Positions 1 to 6,811 of a stretch of DNA of 10,846 nucleotides are shown in pieces. The DNA comes from Gammaproteobacteria bacterium. GTDB taxonomy: Bacteria; Pseudomonadota; Gammaproteobacteria; Steroidobacterales; Steroidobacteraceae. The stretch's first letter is position 1. Each line of letters begins with the position of its first letter. The translations under genes and the position numbers were made by a program. Where the stretch lies: the NCBI GenBank assembly GCA_030040525.1, contig JASHTN010000021.1, positions 1 through 10,846 on the forward strand, read 5' to 3'. The notes under the pieces are model-generated. The model did no database searches. It was not told where the DNA came from and worked only from the letters and a program-made list of their open reading frames with translations.

Positions 1-520
1 GGTCGATCACGAACGGGTGCATGGGATGATCGCCCGAGAGCGGCAGCCCGTAGACGACATCGACGGGCGGACCCTGCGGCACGATCGAGTGCTTGCTCTG
101 CGTGTAGCGCTCGATGCGATCCTTCTCTTCGACAAAGAGCCAGTCCTTGTAGAGCGCAATACCGGTACCGCCGCGGGCGCCCTGCTCCGCCGTCGGACCA
201 AAGCGTCTGATGACATCCGCCCGGCCCGTGCCCCGTGTGTCTTCCAAAGCCACGATGAAGCCGCCCCCGGACGGGGTGCGATCATGAGTGCTCCGGGTGT
301 TGACGTACACCACTCCGTTCGGGGCGACGGCCATGTGGCGCGCCTCGCCCAGGTCATCGGCGAAGATGCTTGCGCAGAATCCTCGAGGAAGCGTCAGTCC
401 CGCGTCGTTCGCGCAGCCGCCTGTAGGAGCGGCGGCATCGGCCGCGCGCGCAGGCAGGTGAGCAGCCAACAGACACAGCCCGGGAGCCAGCACGGCAGCG
501 GCGATGAGAGGGCGAGGCAT
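1..520 (-). CDS. PQQ-dependent sugar (sorbosone-type) dehydrogenase, N-terminal part, cut by window edge
   Basis: The first 173 codons are present; the rest lies beyond base 1. The protein opens with a Sec signal peptide (MPRPLIAAAVLAPGLCLLAA, then a cut near ARA-AD). The mature part begins with a Cys-containing segment and LTLPRGFCASIFADDLGEAR, followed by HMAVAPNGVVYVNT and then FIVALEDT. This is the first blade pattern of the soluble glucose/sorbosone dehydrogenase beta-propeller. GGTGIALYKDWLFVEEKDRI is a second blade, and GLPLSGDHPMHPFVID is close to where family members carry PQQ-site residues. Members are periplasmic PQQ enzymes that oxidise sugars or other alcohols/aldehydes; the substrate cannot be told here. 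The ATG at 520 is chosen because AAGGGA lies 8 bases upstream and the signal peptide starts there. A sigma70-like promoter lies just upstream. No PQQ synthesis gene is in the window. Confidence 0.82.
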   Translation of the reverse strand, partial: MPRPLIAAAVLAPGLCLLAAHLPARAADAAAPTGGCANDAGLTLPRGFCASIFADDLGEARHMAVAPNGVVYVNTRSTHDRTPSGGGFIVALEDTRGTGRADVIRRFGPTAEQGARGGTGIALYKDWLFVEEKDRIERYTQSKHSIVPQGPPVDVVYGLPLSGDHPMHPFVID

Positions 521-551
521 GGACCGAATCCCTTCGACCGCAGGGGCGCTT

Positions 552-580
552 TTTGTACTACCACCGTGGGCTTCTGTCAC
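552..580 (-). promoter_or_regulatory. sigma70-like promoter of the sugar dehydrogenase gene
   Basis: On the minus strand GTGACA (575-580, five of six to TTGACA) is followed after exactly 17 bases by TACAAA (552-557, four of six to TATAAT). Transcription would start near 545 and give a leader of about 25 bases that holds the AAGGGA ribosome site. This is the best classical promoter in the window. The rest of 521-724 shows nothing else that I can support. Confidence 0.5.
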
Positions 581-724
581 CTCCGGCCGCTGAGTCGTCA
601 TGCGCCGGGCTGGACTTCCCTTATGCCGCCTGCGTAGTCAATCGCCACGGGACCCCTGCGTCGGTGAGGCCGGCGGCGCTTGCAGAAAGGCCTTACATAT
701 CAATCACTTTTCCACGGCCCGAGA

Positions 725-1024
725 TCATCGCGGCAGTGGCCCAGGGCCGGGCAGGTCGTCGGCCGGGAGCGACCTTCCTGTTCCATGACACGCGCCGAGG
801 CGCGTGCACTCGCATCGATCGCCCGCACGTCCGAGCGCTGCCTCCCGCGTGGTCTGATCGAAGACTGGCGGTTTACGCCCGGGCAGCTCATAGCCCCTGG
901 TCGCTGCGTAGCACCGGCGGCAGAGAACCTGCGCGTTCTCGAGGTCGTTGCCCCCGTCGCGGCGCAGGTGATAGACGCCAAGCTCCGCAGTCCGTGTGCA
1001 ACGAGCGGTGACCGCTTCTCCCAT
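725..1024 (-). CDS. small HNH-like Cys/His protein, possibly degenerate or truncated
   Basis: A 99-aa protein. Residues 17-41 read GVYHLRRDGGNDLENAQVLC then RRCYAAT. This matches the second half of an HNH nuclease domain: a His (H19), a GG turn, an Asn (N30) and a CxxC zinc knuckle (C35, C38). The His that normally follows the knuckle is Tyr39. Residues 63-80 (AALGRAGDRCECTRLGACH) resemble the N-terminal zinc knuckle of an HNH domain but come after the other half, so the order is reversed or two partial copies sit in tandem. The last 19 residues are Gly/Pro-rich and unlike the family. HNH proteins usually bind Zn or Mg and nick DNA; activity is doubtful here. The start at 1024 is supported by AAGGGAG 7 bases upstream. 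It is transcribed divergently from the sigma factor. It could be a relic rather than a working gene. Confidence 0.55.
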   Translation of the reverse strand: MGEAVTARCTRTAELGVYHLRRDGGNDLENAQVLCRRCYAATRGYELPGRKPPVFDQTTREAALGRAGDRCECTRLGACHGTGRSLPADDLPGPGPLPR

Positions 1025-1054
1025 CCTGCGACTCCCTTCCAGGATCTGACGCCA

Positions 1055-1064
1055 ATCTATAGAT
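1055..1064. promoter_or_regulatory. 10-bp AT-rich palindrome between divergent genes
   Basis: ATCTATAGAT is a perfect palindrome in otherwise GC-rich DNA between the divergent HNH-like and sigma factor genes. On the minus strand it contains TATAGAT, a plausible -10 box for the HNH-like gene with a leader of about 20 bases. No convincing -35 box accompanies it. It may also be an operator half. Weak evidence. Confidence 0.25.
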
Positions 1065-1131
1065 CTGTCATGAGCCGAGCGCCCATCTCACCTGCAAGTT
1101 ACCGCGGCTGCGGGGGTTCGCGAATCAGGCT

Positions 1132-1137
1132 TATACT
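1132..1137 (+). promoter_or_regulatory. candidate -10 box (TATACT) of the sigma factor operon
   Basis: TATACT differs from TATAAT at one base and ends 6 bases before the ATG at 1144. Transcription would begin at or next to the start codon. No Shine-Dalgarno sequence precedes the ATG, which fits a leaderless message. No good -35 hexamer lies 16-18 bases upstream, so an activator or another sigma factor, including the operon's own, may be needed. I see no obvious ECF-type -35 GGAAC element. Confidence 0.4.
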
Positions 1138-1143
1138 CGACCC

Positions 1144-1854
1144 ATGATTGGTGTTGAGGGGCAGGCAGCACCAGCGGCGAGTGCGCCGGCGGCGGGCGTG
1201 GCTGCGCCGCTCTCCGATCCGGTCTCTCACCTCTCCGCCGTTTATCGCGACTATCCGGGACTGCGTGCGCTGATCCTCAGGCGTGTGCGCGATCCCGAAA
1301 TCGCCGCGGACATCCTTCAGGACGCTGCGGTCACGACGCTCGAGAAGCTGCGCAGTGGCGAGATCGCCCACCCGGAAAAGCTGGGCGGTTACCTCTACCG
1401 CGTGGCGCTCAATCACCTCAGGAATCACCGCCGCAAGGACCGCACCGCAGTGTCGAGCCCCGAAGGGCTCGATGAGCTCCGCGAAGCTGAGGACGATCCC
1501 GAGTGGGAGCGGGTCGGGCGGCCCGAATGGGCTGCGGCTGCGCGGCGCGTGCTCGAGGAAATGCCGGCCGAGCGGGACCGCCAGGTCCTCATCCGCTTCT
1601 ATCTCAACGATGAGGCGAAGCAGCAAATCTGCCGCGATCTGCGGCTGACCCAGGAGAACTTCAATCGCGTGATCTTTCGCGCCCGCAACCGCTTCCGGGA
1701 GCTCCTCGAGCAGCGCGGCTTCTGGAAGGCGGATCTGCTGACCATCGCGGCGCTCGGCCTGTGTCTCGCCGCGGGCATGGCGGTGCTCTCGGGACCTGCA
1801 CGAGGATCCTCAGGGTCTGCGGCGGACACGGCAGCCGCGGCGTGGGAGCCATGA
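1144..1854 (+). CDS. ECF-type RNA polymerase sigma factor with C-terminal transmembrane tail
   Basis: A 236-aa protein. After a low-complexity Ala-rich leader (1-25), sigma region 2 covers about 31-100: AVYRDYPGLRALILRRVRD, then PEIAADILQDAAVTTLEKL with the DxxQDA core-binding motif, then GYLYRVALNHLRNHRRKD. Region 4 covers about 133-192: VLEEMPAERDRQVLIRFYLN, then a helix-turn-helix ICRDLRLTQENFNRVIFRAR. Regions 1 and 3 are missing, as in ECF (sigma70 group 4) factors. Unusually, the protein continues with a hydrophobic stretch at about 196-216 (ADLLTIAALGLCLAAGMAVL), which would place the factor at the inner membrane with a short Ser/Ala-rich C-tail outside. It would direct RNA polymerase to a stress or envelope regulon. 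Its TGA overlaps the start of the next gene (ATGA, 1851-1854), so the two are co-translated. The ATG at 1144 is the only start that fits the promoter. Confidence 0.88.
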   Translation: MIGVEGQAAPAASAPAAGVAAPLSDPVSHLSAVYRDYPGLRALILRRVRDPEIAADILQDAAVTTLEKLRSGEIAHPEKLGGYLYRVALNHLRNHRRKDRTAVSSPEGLDELREAEDDPEWERVGRPEWAAAARRVLEEMPAERDRQVLIRFYLNDEAKQQICRDLRLTQENFNRVIFRARNRFRELLEQRGFWKADLLTIAALGLCLAAGMAVLSGPARGSSGSAADTAAAAWEP

Positions 1855-2546
1855 TGGACGCCAGCGGCGAAATCGATCGGGTGCGTGATTACCTCGTCGG
1901 ACGCCTCTCCGAGGAGGAGCGCAGGAGCTTCGAGGAGCGATTGGTGCTCGATCCGGGGCTCGCGCGCGAGCTCGAGCAGGCACTGGAGTTTCGCGAAGGA
2001 CTGAAGCAGTTGCAGGCGCAGGGTTGTTTCATCAAGCCCGCCGTCAAGCCTGCCGTCAGGGCAAAGAGCCTCAGGGTGTGGCTGCCGGCTCTGGCTGCAG
2101 CAGCCCTCGCGGGGGTTGCGCTCTTCTTGTGGACGGAGCGTGCCGCCGCGCCGTCCGGCGTTCTGCTGCCCACGCCCGAGTCAGCCGCCGGCGGGGGCGC
2201 TGCCGCGATCGCCGCGCGGTTCACGTTCGTCTCGATGCGGGGTGCCTCGACTCCTGATCTCAATCTCCCGTCGGACGGCCTGATCGAGTTTCGCGCCGCT
2301 CCGGGCATGCATGGCGCGGCCTCGCAATACCGGATGACTCTCGTGCGCAACGACGAGAGCGGACCCTCCAGGGCGGCGGGCACGCTCACCGGCCTCACTC
2401 TGGGCGGTGACGGTTATGTCCACGGCTACGCCGCAGCCGCGCGTCTCGCCCCCGGCAGCTATCTGCTGCGCATCGACTCCGGCACGGCGGGCGCGGGCGC
2501 ATCGGAGGCGTTTCCGTTCACTCTCCGTGCGCCCGCTGGTCGCTGA
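1851..2546 (+). CDS. single-pass membrane protein, probable anti-sigma factor
   Basis: A 231-aa protein. The cytoplasmic N-terminus (about 6-57) has the pattern of anti-sigma N-domains without a zinc finger: IDRVRDYLVGRLSEEERRSF, then EERLVLDPGLARELEQALEF. No HxxxCxxC zinc motif is present. One transmembrane helix lies at about 76-95 (VWLPALAAAALAGVALFLWT). A Gly/Ala-rich linker follows, then a periplasmic part at about 120-228 with alternating strands (FTFVSMRG, GLIEFRAAPG, YRMTLVRND, GSYLLRIDSG, FPFTLRAP), which looks like an Ig-type beta-sandwich and could be the sensor. The role is inferred from the ATGA overlap with the sigma gene and from the N-terminal pattern. The start is at 1851, or the adjacent ATG at 1854. 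It converges with the 175-aa gene with 7 bases between stops. A tandem KPAVKPAV repeat sits before the membrane helix. Confidence 0.75.
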   Translation: MMDASGEIDRVRDYLVGRLSEEERRSFEERLVLDPGLARELEQALEFREGLKQLQAQGCFIKPAVKPAVRAKSLRVWLPALAAAALAGVALFLWTERAAAPSGVLLPTPESAAGGGAAAIAARFTFVSMRGASTPDLNLPSDGLIEFRAAPGMHGAASQYRMTLVRNDESGPSRAAGTLTGLTLGGDGYVHGYAAAARLAPGSYLLRIDSGTAGAGASEAFPFTLRAPAGR

Positions 2547-2553
2547 CGCCCAG

Positions 2554-3081
2554 TCAGTGTTGCGGCGGGCCCTGGCCGGTACCGTCCTGACGAGCCTGCA
2601 CTGTTCCCGGAACGCCCTTGTGCGTCGCGGTCTTGATGACCACGAGGTCGGCGACGGGCCCCTTCACGGCCTTCGCCACGTAAAACAGCCGCACCGTGTT
2701 GTAACCCACACCGCCTTGCTCGAGATGTGGCACCACCGCTTCGAGCCGTAAGGTCCGCGAGTCGCCGAGGCTGGCCGCAGCCTCGATGGCCTTCCGGTAC
2801 GTATCGCGGTGCGACGAATCCCACTCCGGAAGCCCGCTGATGTCCTTGACCGCATCCTTGCCCATGGGCGTGAAGCTGACACCCTGCCATCCGTCGCCGA
2901 GATAGCCGGACGGAAAATCAACGCTAAAGTGCGAAAGCTTCGCGTTGCCCTTGGCATCTCTCAGATAGCGGGGGCGCAGCCAGAATTCGGGCTGCTGTCC
3001 GAGGGGTGTCTTCAGAGTATGCGCAGCGCCAGGTCCCCAGGTGTCGTTGAGCCTGACTCTCATGTTGCTCCAATGGTCCAC
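2554..3081 (-). CDS. unknown 175-aa protein, coupled to the CHAT protease gene
   Basis: I do not recognise the family. The protein has no signal peptide or membrane segment and no Cys. It has five Trp (4, 15, 34, 65, 87), an aromatic/Gly-rich first half (QPEFWLRPRYLRD, LSHFSVDFPSGYLGDGWQG), a short helix (RDTYRKAIEAAASLG, 92-106) and a beta-rich end (TLRLEAVVPHL, TVRLFYVAKAV, VADLVVIKTATH). The GTG at 3081 is chosen because GAGGAG lies 5 bases upstream and overlaps the CHAT stop codon, so translation is probably coupled. An internal ATG (residue 7) is possible but has no better ribosome site. Genes coupled to proteases are often inhibitors, substrates or adaptors; which of these applies here is open. 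Confidence 0.72.
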   Translation of the reverse strand: MDHWSNMRVRLNDTWGPGAAHTLKTPLGQQPEFWLRPRYLRDAKGNAKLSHFSVDFPSGYLGDGWQGVSFTPMGKDAVKDISGLPEWDSSHRDTYRKAIEAAASLGDSRTLRLEAVVPHLEQGGVGYNTVRLFYVAKAVKGPVADLVVIKTATHKGVPGTVQARQDGTGQGPPQH

Positions 3082-3086
3082 AGCGT

Positions 3087-3092
3087 CTCCTC
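3087..3092 (-). promoter_or_regulatory. ribosome binding site GAGGAG at the CHAT stop codon
   Basis: GAGGAG on the minus strand lies 5 bases before the GTG start at 3081 and shares bases with the CHAT TGA stop (3091-3093). This is one of the strongest Shine-Dalgarno matches in the window. It settles the GTG start and points to translational coupling of the two genes. Confidence 0.65.
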
Positions 3093-6000
3093 AGGGCCTG
3101 GTTGTCGTTGCGGTGTTGCGGTCGCGGATCGGCAGGCCTGGGCCGAGCGCGACGACTGAAACCTGATAGGCCGCCCACAGAGCCGGATCTGCGGAGGCGT
3201 TGCGCGAGAGGATCGAGCGCATGGCGGCTGCGAGAGCAGCCGGCGGGCTCATCGAGTCGCGCAGCACGTGTCGATACAACTCTGTCATGAGATCTGCGCC
3301 GATCTCATCCGAGACCTGCCATAGAGATGCCACCACCGCCTTGGCGCCCCGGGCGAGCACTGTCGAGCTGATTCCAACCAATCCTTCGCTCGGCACCTCG
3401 CGCCCCAGGGCCGTGTCGCAGGCGCTGAACACGGCGAGATCGGCGTGCAGGGTGCGCAGCGAGAGATCCGCGACCCGCACGCCGCCGTCGACCAGGTCAC
3501 CCTTCGCATCGTAGGAACCGAGAATCAGCGCGGACAGATCGGGAACCTGCGCGTCCACGACGCCGTGGGTCGCAATGTGGATGAAGCGATACCTCGACCA
3601 GTCGAGAGCCAGCAGCCGGGCGCGTGTGGCACCGAGACCGGTGAGCTCGTCCACCGCGTCCGATGGAAACTGGGCGGCGATCCCGGCGGCTTCGCGTGCC
3701 GTGAACGGCAAGCGCTGGTAGCCATGCTGAAGGGGATCGGCACCGCTTCGCTCCGGGCTCGGAATGGGGGCTACTTTGCCCGGCAAGGCCGCCAGGCGCG
3801 GATCATCGGGCTGGTACACGGGGTCGGCGACCAGAAGCAGCGCGCGCGATGGAGTCGGCTCCGCCGGATGGTCGCGCGTGTCCAGCATCCAGGCCGCCGA
3901 CGTCAGCGCGACCTCGTGTCGCATCACGACGAATTCCTCCGATGGGGCCACCGATGTCAGTAAAGCCGCGAAGGGCACGTAGTCCAGAGCACCGTCGGGG
4001 ATCACGACCCATTGGGTAACTCCCGCCACCCAGGGTTCGATCGGGCGCAGTACCTCTTGGCTCAACGCGCGCGAGTCTGCTACACGGCCCTGGACCGGAA
4101 CGTTCACGATGTGAGTGAGGGAGCTGTAAAAGGCCTTCGCGAGAGTCGTTATGGGCTCCGGAGACGAGAGCCGGATCCAGTGAATGCTCCCGGACAGCAC
4201 GACCCACGCGTAAGCCGAGTTGGCCCCCAGCCAGTAGGAGACGAGCGCGGTGTCGGCCGGTAGCCCGGGGAGGATCGCACGGTCGCTTCTCGCCTTGGCA
4301 TGGCTCGTACGCGCCCCCGCGCGGCTTGCGATCAGGATGTTGACGGCATCGAGCTTCCTCTCCAGCTCGACGATGTCGCTGACGAGCCGCCTGGCACGTG
4401 CGTCACCGGAGCCCGCATAGTCGAAGTGTGATTCGAGAACGAACCGCCGTCCGGCAAGCTGCGCGTAGAGCGCCTCGCGCCGGCTGAACTCCGGCGCAAG
4501 CTCCCGGCGAATCTCGGGCGAATATTCCTGCGCGGCGACGTCGGCGAGGGAATGCGCGCGCGAGGCATCGGCAGTGGCGAATGCCGCCGCGGCGAGATCG
4601 TCGACTTCCTGCCTTTTTCCAGCCGCCACCGCGTCGTCATAGCGGGCACGGAGCAGCTCGATCTTCAGATCGTAGGCCGCCCGCAGCGGTGCCTGGAGCT
4701 GCAGGCGAAATTCCGGATTGGCAGTCTGCAGGCGCACCGCGTCGGATTCCTTGAGCGCTTCGTCGACCGCTCTGAGCGCCTGGCGCGGTTCGCCGGCCAT
4801 GCGCAGCGTTCGCGCGAGCTCCAGGTCGGCAGCAAACTCCTCGGTCGCGTTGCCGACCCGGGCCAGATATGGGCGCGCCTGCTCGAGGTCCGCCAGGGCG
4901 TCCTGCGTGCGGCCCATCCGGCGAAGCAGTATCGCGCGCTGCAACCGGGCTTCGGCCCGAATGCCCGGATCGACTGTCGCAGGGCTCGAGATCACCTCGT
5001 CGAGCTGAGATCTCGCCTGATCCGGATGTCTGGCGGCCACCGTGTGGACGGCAAGGTTGATCGTGATGCGCTGGGTCGTTGCCGGGACGTCCGAGAGACG
5101 GAGCGCCTCGTGATCGCACTCGATGGCCTCGTCGACTCTGCCCAGGTCCACGTCGACCGTCGCGAGCGCCCGCAAGGTCTGCATGCGACCGCGCAGGTCG
5201 AGTGCGACCGTGCGAATCCCAAGCGAGCTCGTCAGGAACTCGCGGGCACGCGCCGCATCACCCAGGGCATAGTAGTCGAGGCCGATCCCGTAAAGGCTCT
5301 GTCCCTGGCCCCGCCTGTTGTCTATTTGGTTCGCGAAGATCAGTGCACGATCGAATAGGCGCAGAGACTCGTCAAATTCGCCGAGCGCATAATCCATGAG
5401 CGCCGTGTTGTTGGTCACCCCGAGGTAAAGAATCGGCAAGGGTTGTGGGCCGATGTCCTTGATGGCGCGCTCGAACAAGCGCCGTGCCTCCGGCATGCGC
5501 CCGAGCCCCCACAGGCACAAGGCCGTGTTCTGCCAGGCTTGTGCACGACGCTGCACCTCGTGCAGGGAGCCGAACAGTCGGCCGGCAACCTCGGACGCGG
5601 CGACGCAGGCGGAGAAGTCACGAGACTCGTAGAAATATGTGAGCGCAATGTTCGATGATTGCAATGCGGCGTCGTAGCGCTCACCCCTCTGTAAATGAAA
5701 TCGGCGTAGGTGCAGCAGAACGCGCCGAGCCTGAGTGAGAAGATCGCCTGGGGACGCGCCATAGCCCGGTACGGTTCGATTGCTGGTTGTCGTCTCCCCA
5801 ACCTCGATCCAGGCCGCAGCCATCAGTGCTTCAGCCCGCGCCCGGCGGTAGCGGTCCTGCGATGCAAGGGACGCCGCTGCGGCCTGAGCCCACTCGACGG
5901 TCTTTGCCCAGTCCGACAGGTTGAGGTATTCGAGCGCGGCCAGCGCCAGTTGCGTTTGCCCGCGCACCGCACGGTCACCCGGCGCGGTGAGCCGACTCTG

Positions 6001-6624
6001 CGCGGACCTGTAGCCCTCAGCGGCTCGCTGATACACCTCCTGCGCCGTCCCCGACGGAGAGGATGCGAGGCCTCGAGAGATCGCCTGCCCGGCCGCATAG
6101 TCCGCGTCGGCCGCGGCGAGCGCCTTCATGACCGCGAGGCAGTCGGGGTGGGCTTGCAGGCGCGCCAGTTCGAACGCGCGCACCGTCGCAGTGCCCGCAG
6201 CGCTCTCGTGCTCCTTACCGGTCACTCGGACGATGAGATAGCCGGTCTCCGGCGCCGTGACGACCGCCCGGCGGGTGCCGGTGCGTCGCTCCGGGTGGTC
6301 GGATGCGCCCAGCACTTGACCCTTGAAGTCGAGCACCTCGACCAGCGCGTCGTTGTCGCGCTCGGCGATCTCGACCAGGTACGTGTGACCCGGCTCCAGC
6401 GTGAGAGCCACGGTCGCGGGCTTCGTGCCGAGCGTCCGCACCGGACCGGCGCTCAACGCCGGCTCACCGAGCGTGCGGGTGCACGATGCACCCTCTGGCT
6501 CCGCAGGGGTAGCCCACCCCGCGGGCGGCGCGCAGATGACAAGCACCAGTCCGACCCAGCGGAGCACACGAGCTCGAGGACTCGCGCGCCGCGGGTGTGT
6601 GCCGCGACTGAGGCTCACTGTCAC
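3091..6624 (-). CDS. exported TPR-CHAT caspase-like cysteine protease
   Basis: A 1177-aa protein from the GTG at 6624. Residues 1-38 form a signal peptide with an Arg-rich start and a core WVGLVLVICAPPAGWA. Residues about 65-155 form a beta-sandwich like the PPC domain (TVALTLEPGHTYLVEIAERD, YLIVRVTG). About 190-630 hold TPR repeats, for example AQAWQNTALCLWGLGRMPEA, GQSLYGIGLDYYALGDAARA and LQRAILLRRMGRTQDALADL. A helical linker follows, then a CHAT domain from about 850. The dyad is intact: His1020 in FIHIATHG and Cys1069 in AVFSACDTALG. SLWQVSD and YQVSVVALG are typical late CHAT strands. CHAT proteases are clan CD relatives of caspase and separase, usually cutting a specific partner held by the TPRs. 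The export signal suggests action in the periplasm. A reading frame open to 6792 was rejected because it runs through the MerR promoter and buries the signal peptide. The GTG has no Shine-Dalgarno sequence; a GTG at 6567 is the alternative. Confidence 0.9.
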   Translation of the reverse strand: MTVSLSRGTHPRRASPRARVLRWVGLVLVICAPPAGWATPAEPEGASCTRTLGEPALSAGPVRTLGTKPATVALTLEPGHTYLVEIAERDNDALVEVLDFKGQVLGASDHPERRTGTRRAVVTAPETGYLIVRVTGKEHESAAGTATVRAFELARLQAHPDCLAVMKALAAADADYAAGQAISRGLASSPSGTAQEVYQRAAEGYRSAQSRLTAPGDRAVRGQTQLALAALEYLNLSDWAKTVEWAQAAAASLASQDRYRRARAEALMAAAWIEVGETTTSNRTVPGYGASPGDLLTQARRVLLHLRRFHLQRGERYDAALQSSNIALTYFYESRDFSACVAASEVAGRLFGSLHEVQRRAQAWQNTALCLWGLGRMPEARRLFERAIKDIGPQPLPILYLGVTNNTALMDYALGEFDESLRLFDRALIFANQIDNRRGQGQSLYGIGLDYYALGDAARAREFLTSSLGIRTVALDLRGRMQTLRALATVDVDLGRVDEAIECDHEALRLSDVPATTQRITINLAVHTVAARHPDQARSQLDEVISSPATVDPGIRAEARLQRAILLRRMGRTQDALADLEQARPYLARVGNATEEFAADLELARTLRMAGEPRQALRAVDEALKESDAVRLQTANPEFRLQLQAPLRAAYDLKIELLRARYDDAVAAGKRQEVDDLAAAAFATADASRAHSLADVAAQEYSPEIRRELAPEFSRREALYAQLAGRRFVLESHFDYAGSGDARARRLVSDIVELERKLDAVNILIASRAGARTSHAKARSDRAILPGLPADTALVSYWLGANSAYAWVVLSGSIHWIRLSSPEPITTLAKAFYSSLTHIVNVPVQGRVADSRALSQEVLRPIEPWVAGVTQWVVIPDGALDYVPFAALLTSVAPSEEFVVMRHEVALTSAAWMLDTRDHPAEPTPSRALLLVADPVYQPDDPRLAALPGKVAPIPSPERSGADPLQHGYQRLPFTAREAAGIAAQFPSDAVDELTGLGATRARLLALDWSRYRFIHIATHGVVDAQVPDLSALILGSYDAKGDLVDGGVRVADLSLRTLHADLAVFSACDTALGREVPSEGLVGISSTVLARGAKAVVASLWQVSDEIGADLMTELYRHVLRDSMSPPAALAAAMRSILSRNASADPALWAAYQVSVVALGPGLPIRDRNTATTTRP

Positions 6625-6630
6625 GTTTTC

Positions 6631-6636
6631 GTTATG
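6631..6636 (-). promoter_or_regulatory. candidate -10 box (CATAAC) of the CHAT operon
   Basis: On the minus strand CATAAC lies 6 bases before the GTG at 6624, at the same distance as TATACT before the sigma gene. It would again give a leaderless message. There is no good -35 box. The 187-base gap to the divergent MerR gene otherwise shows only the MerR promoter. Confidence 0.25.
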
Positions 6637-6771
6637 GTTGGTGTCGACGACCAAGCAGCACTCACCAGCACGCCGCAAGTAGCGGGCTCCGGCTGCACCG
6701 CCCCAAGACCCCCACCCGTCTACCTGCACCCGCAGTCTATCGCGACATCCAGGACTCGCGCCCCCTCGTCC

Positions 6772-6802
6772 TTGACCCGTACCCAAGGTCATACCCTAGG
6801 CT
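6772..6802 (+). promoter_or_regulatory. MerR-type promoter with 19-bp spacer and inverted repeat
   Basis: TTGACC (-35, 6772-6777) is separated by 19 bases from TAGGCT (-10, 6797-6802). Within it lies the perfect repeat TGACC-N9-GGTCA (6773-6791). A stretched 19-20-bp spacer with a dyad between the boxes is the hallmark of promoters that MerR proteins untwist. It sits directly before the MerR gene, so autoregulation is likely. The same protein could also affect the divergent CHAT operon. The start codon lies only 10 bases after the -10 box. Confidence 0.6.
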
Positions 6803-6811
6803 GACGGCCGT

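Noticed and set aside
17..637. 206-aa plus-strand open frame
   Set aside because: It is antisense to the dehydrogenase gene, whose signal peptide, domain pattern, ribosome site and promoter are all on the minus strand.
1144..6624. A type III-E CRISPR (Craspase) locus
   Set aside because: A TPR-CHAT protease and a sigma factor are present, but there is no gRAMP (Cas7-11), no Cas1/Cas2, no repeat array and no recognisable Csx30; the CHAT protein also has a signal peptide.
6625..6792. Longer N-terminus for the CHAT protein (open frame to 6792)
   Set aside because: The extension has no domain character, crosses the MerR promoter and would bury the signal peptide; GTG 6624 explains the sequence better.
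5710..6804. 364-aa plus-strand open frame
   Set aside because: It is antisense to the CHAT gene; it is Arg/Gly-rich with no domain and is a by-product of high GC, like the other long frames opposite this gene.
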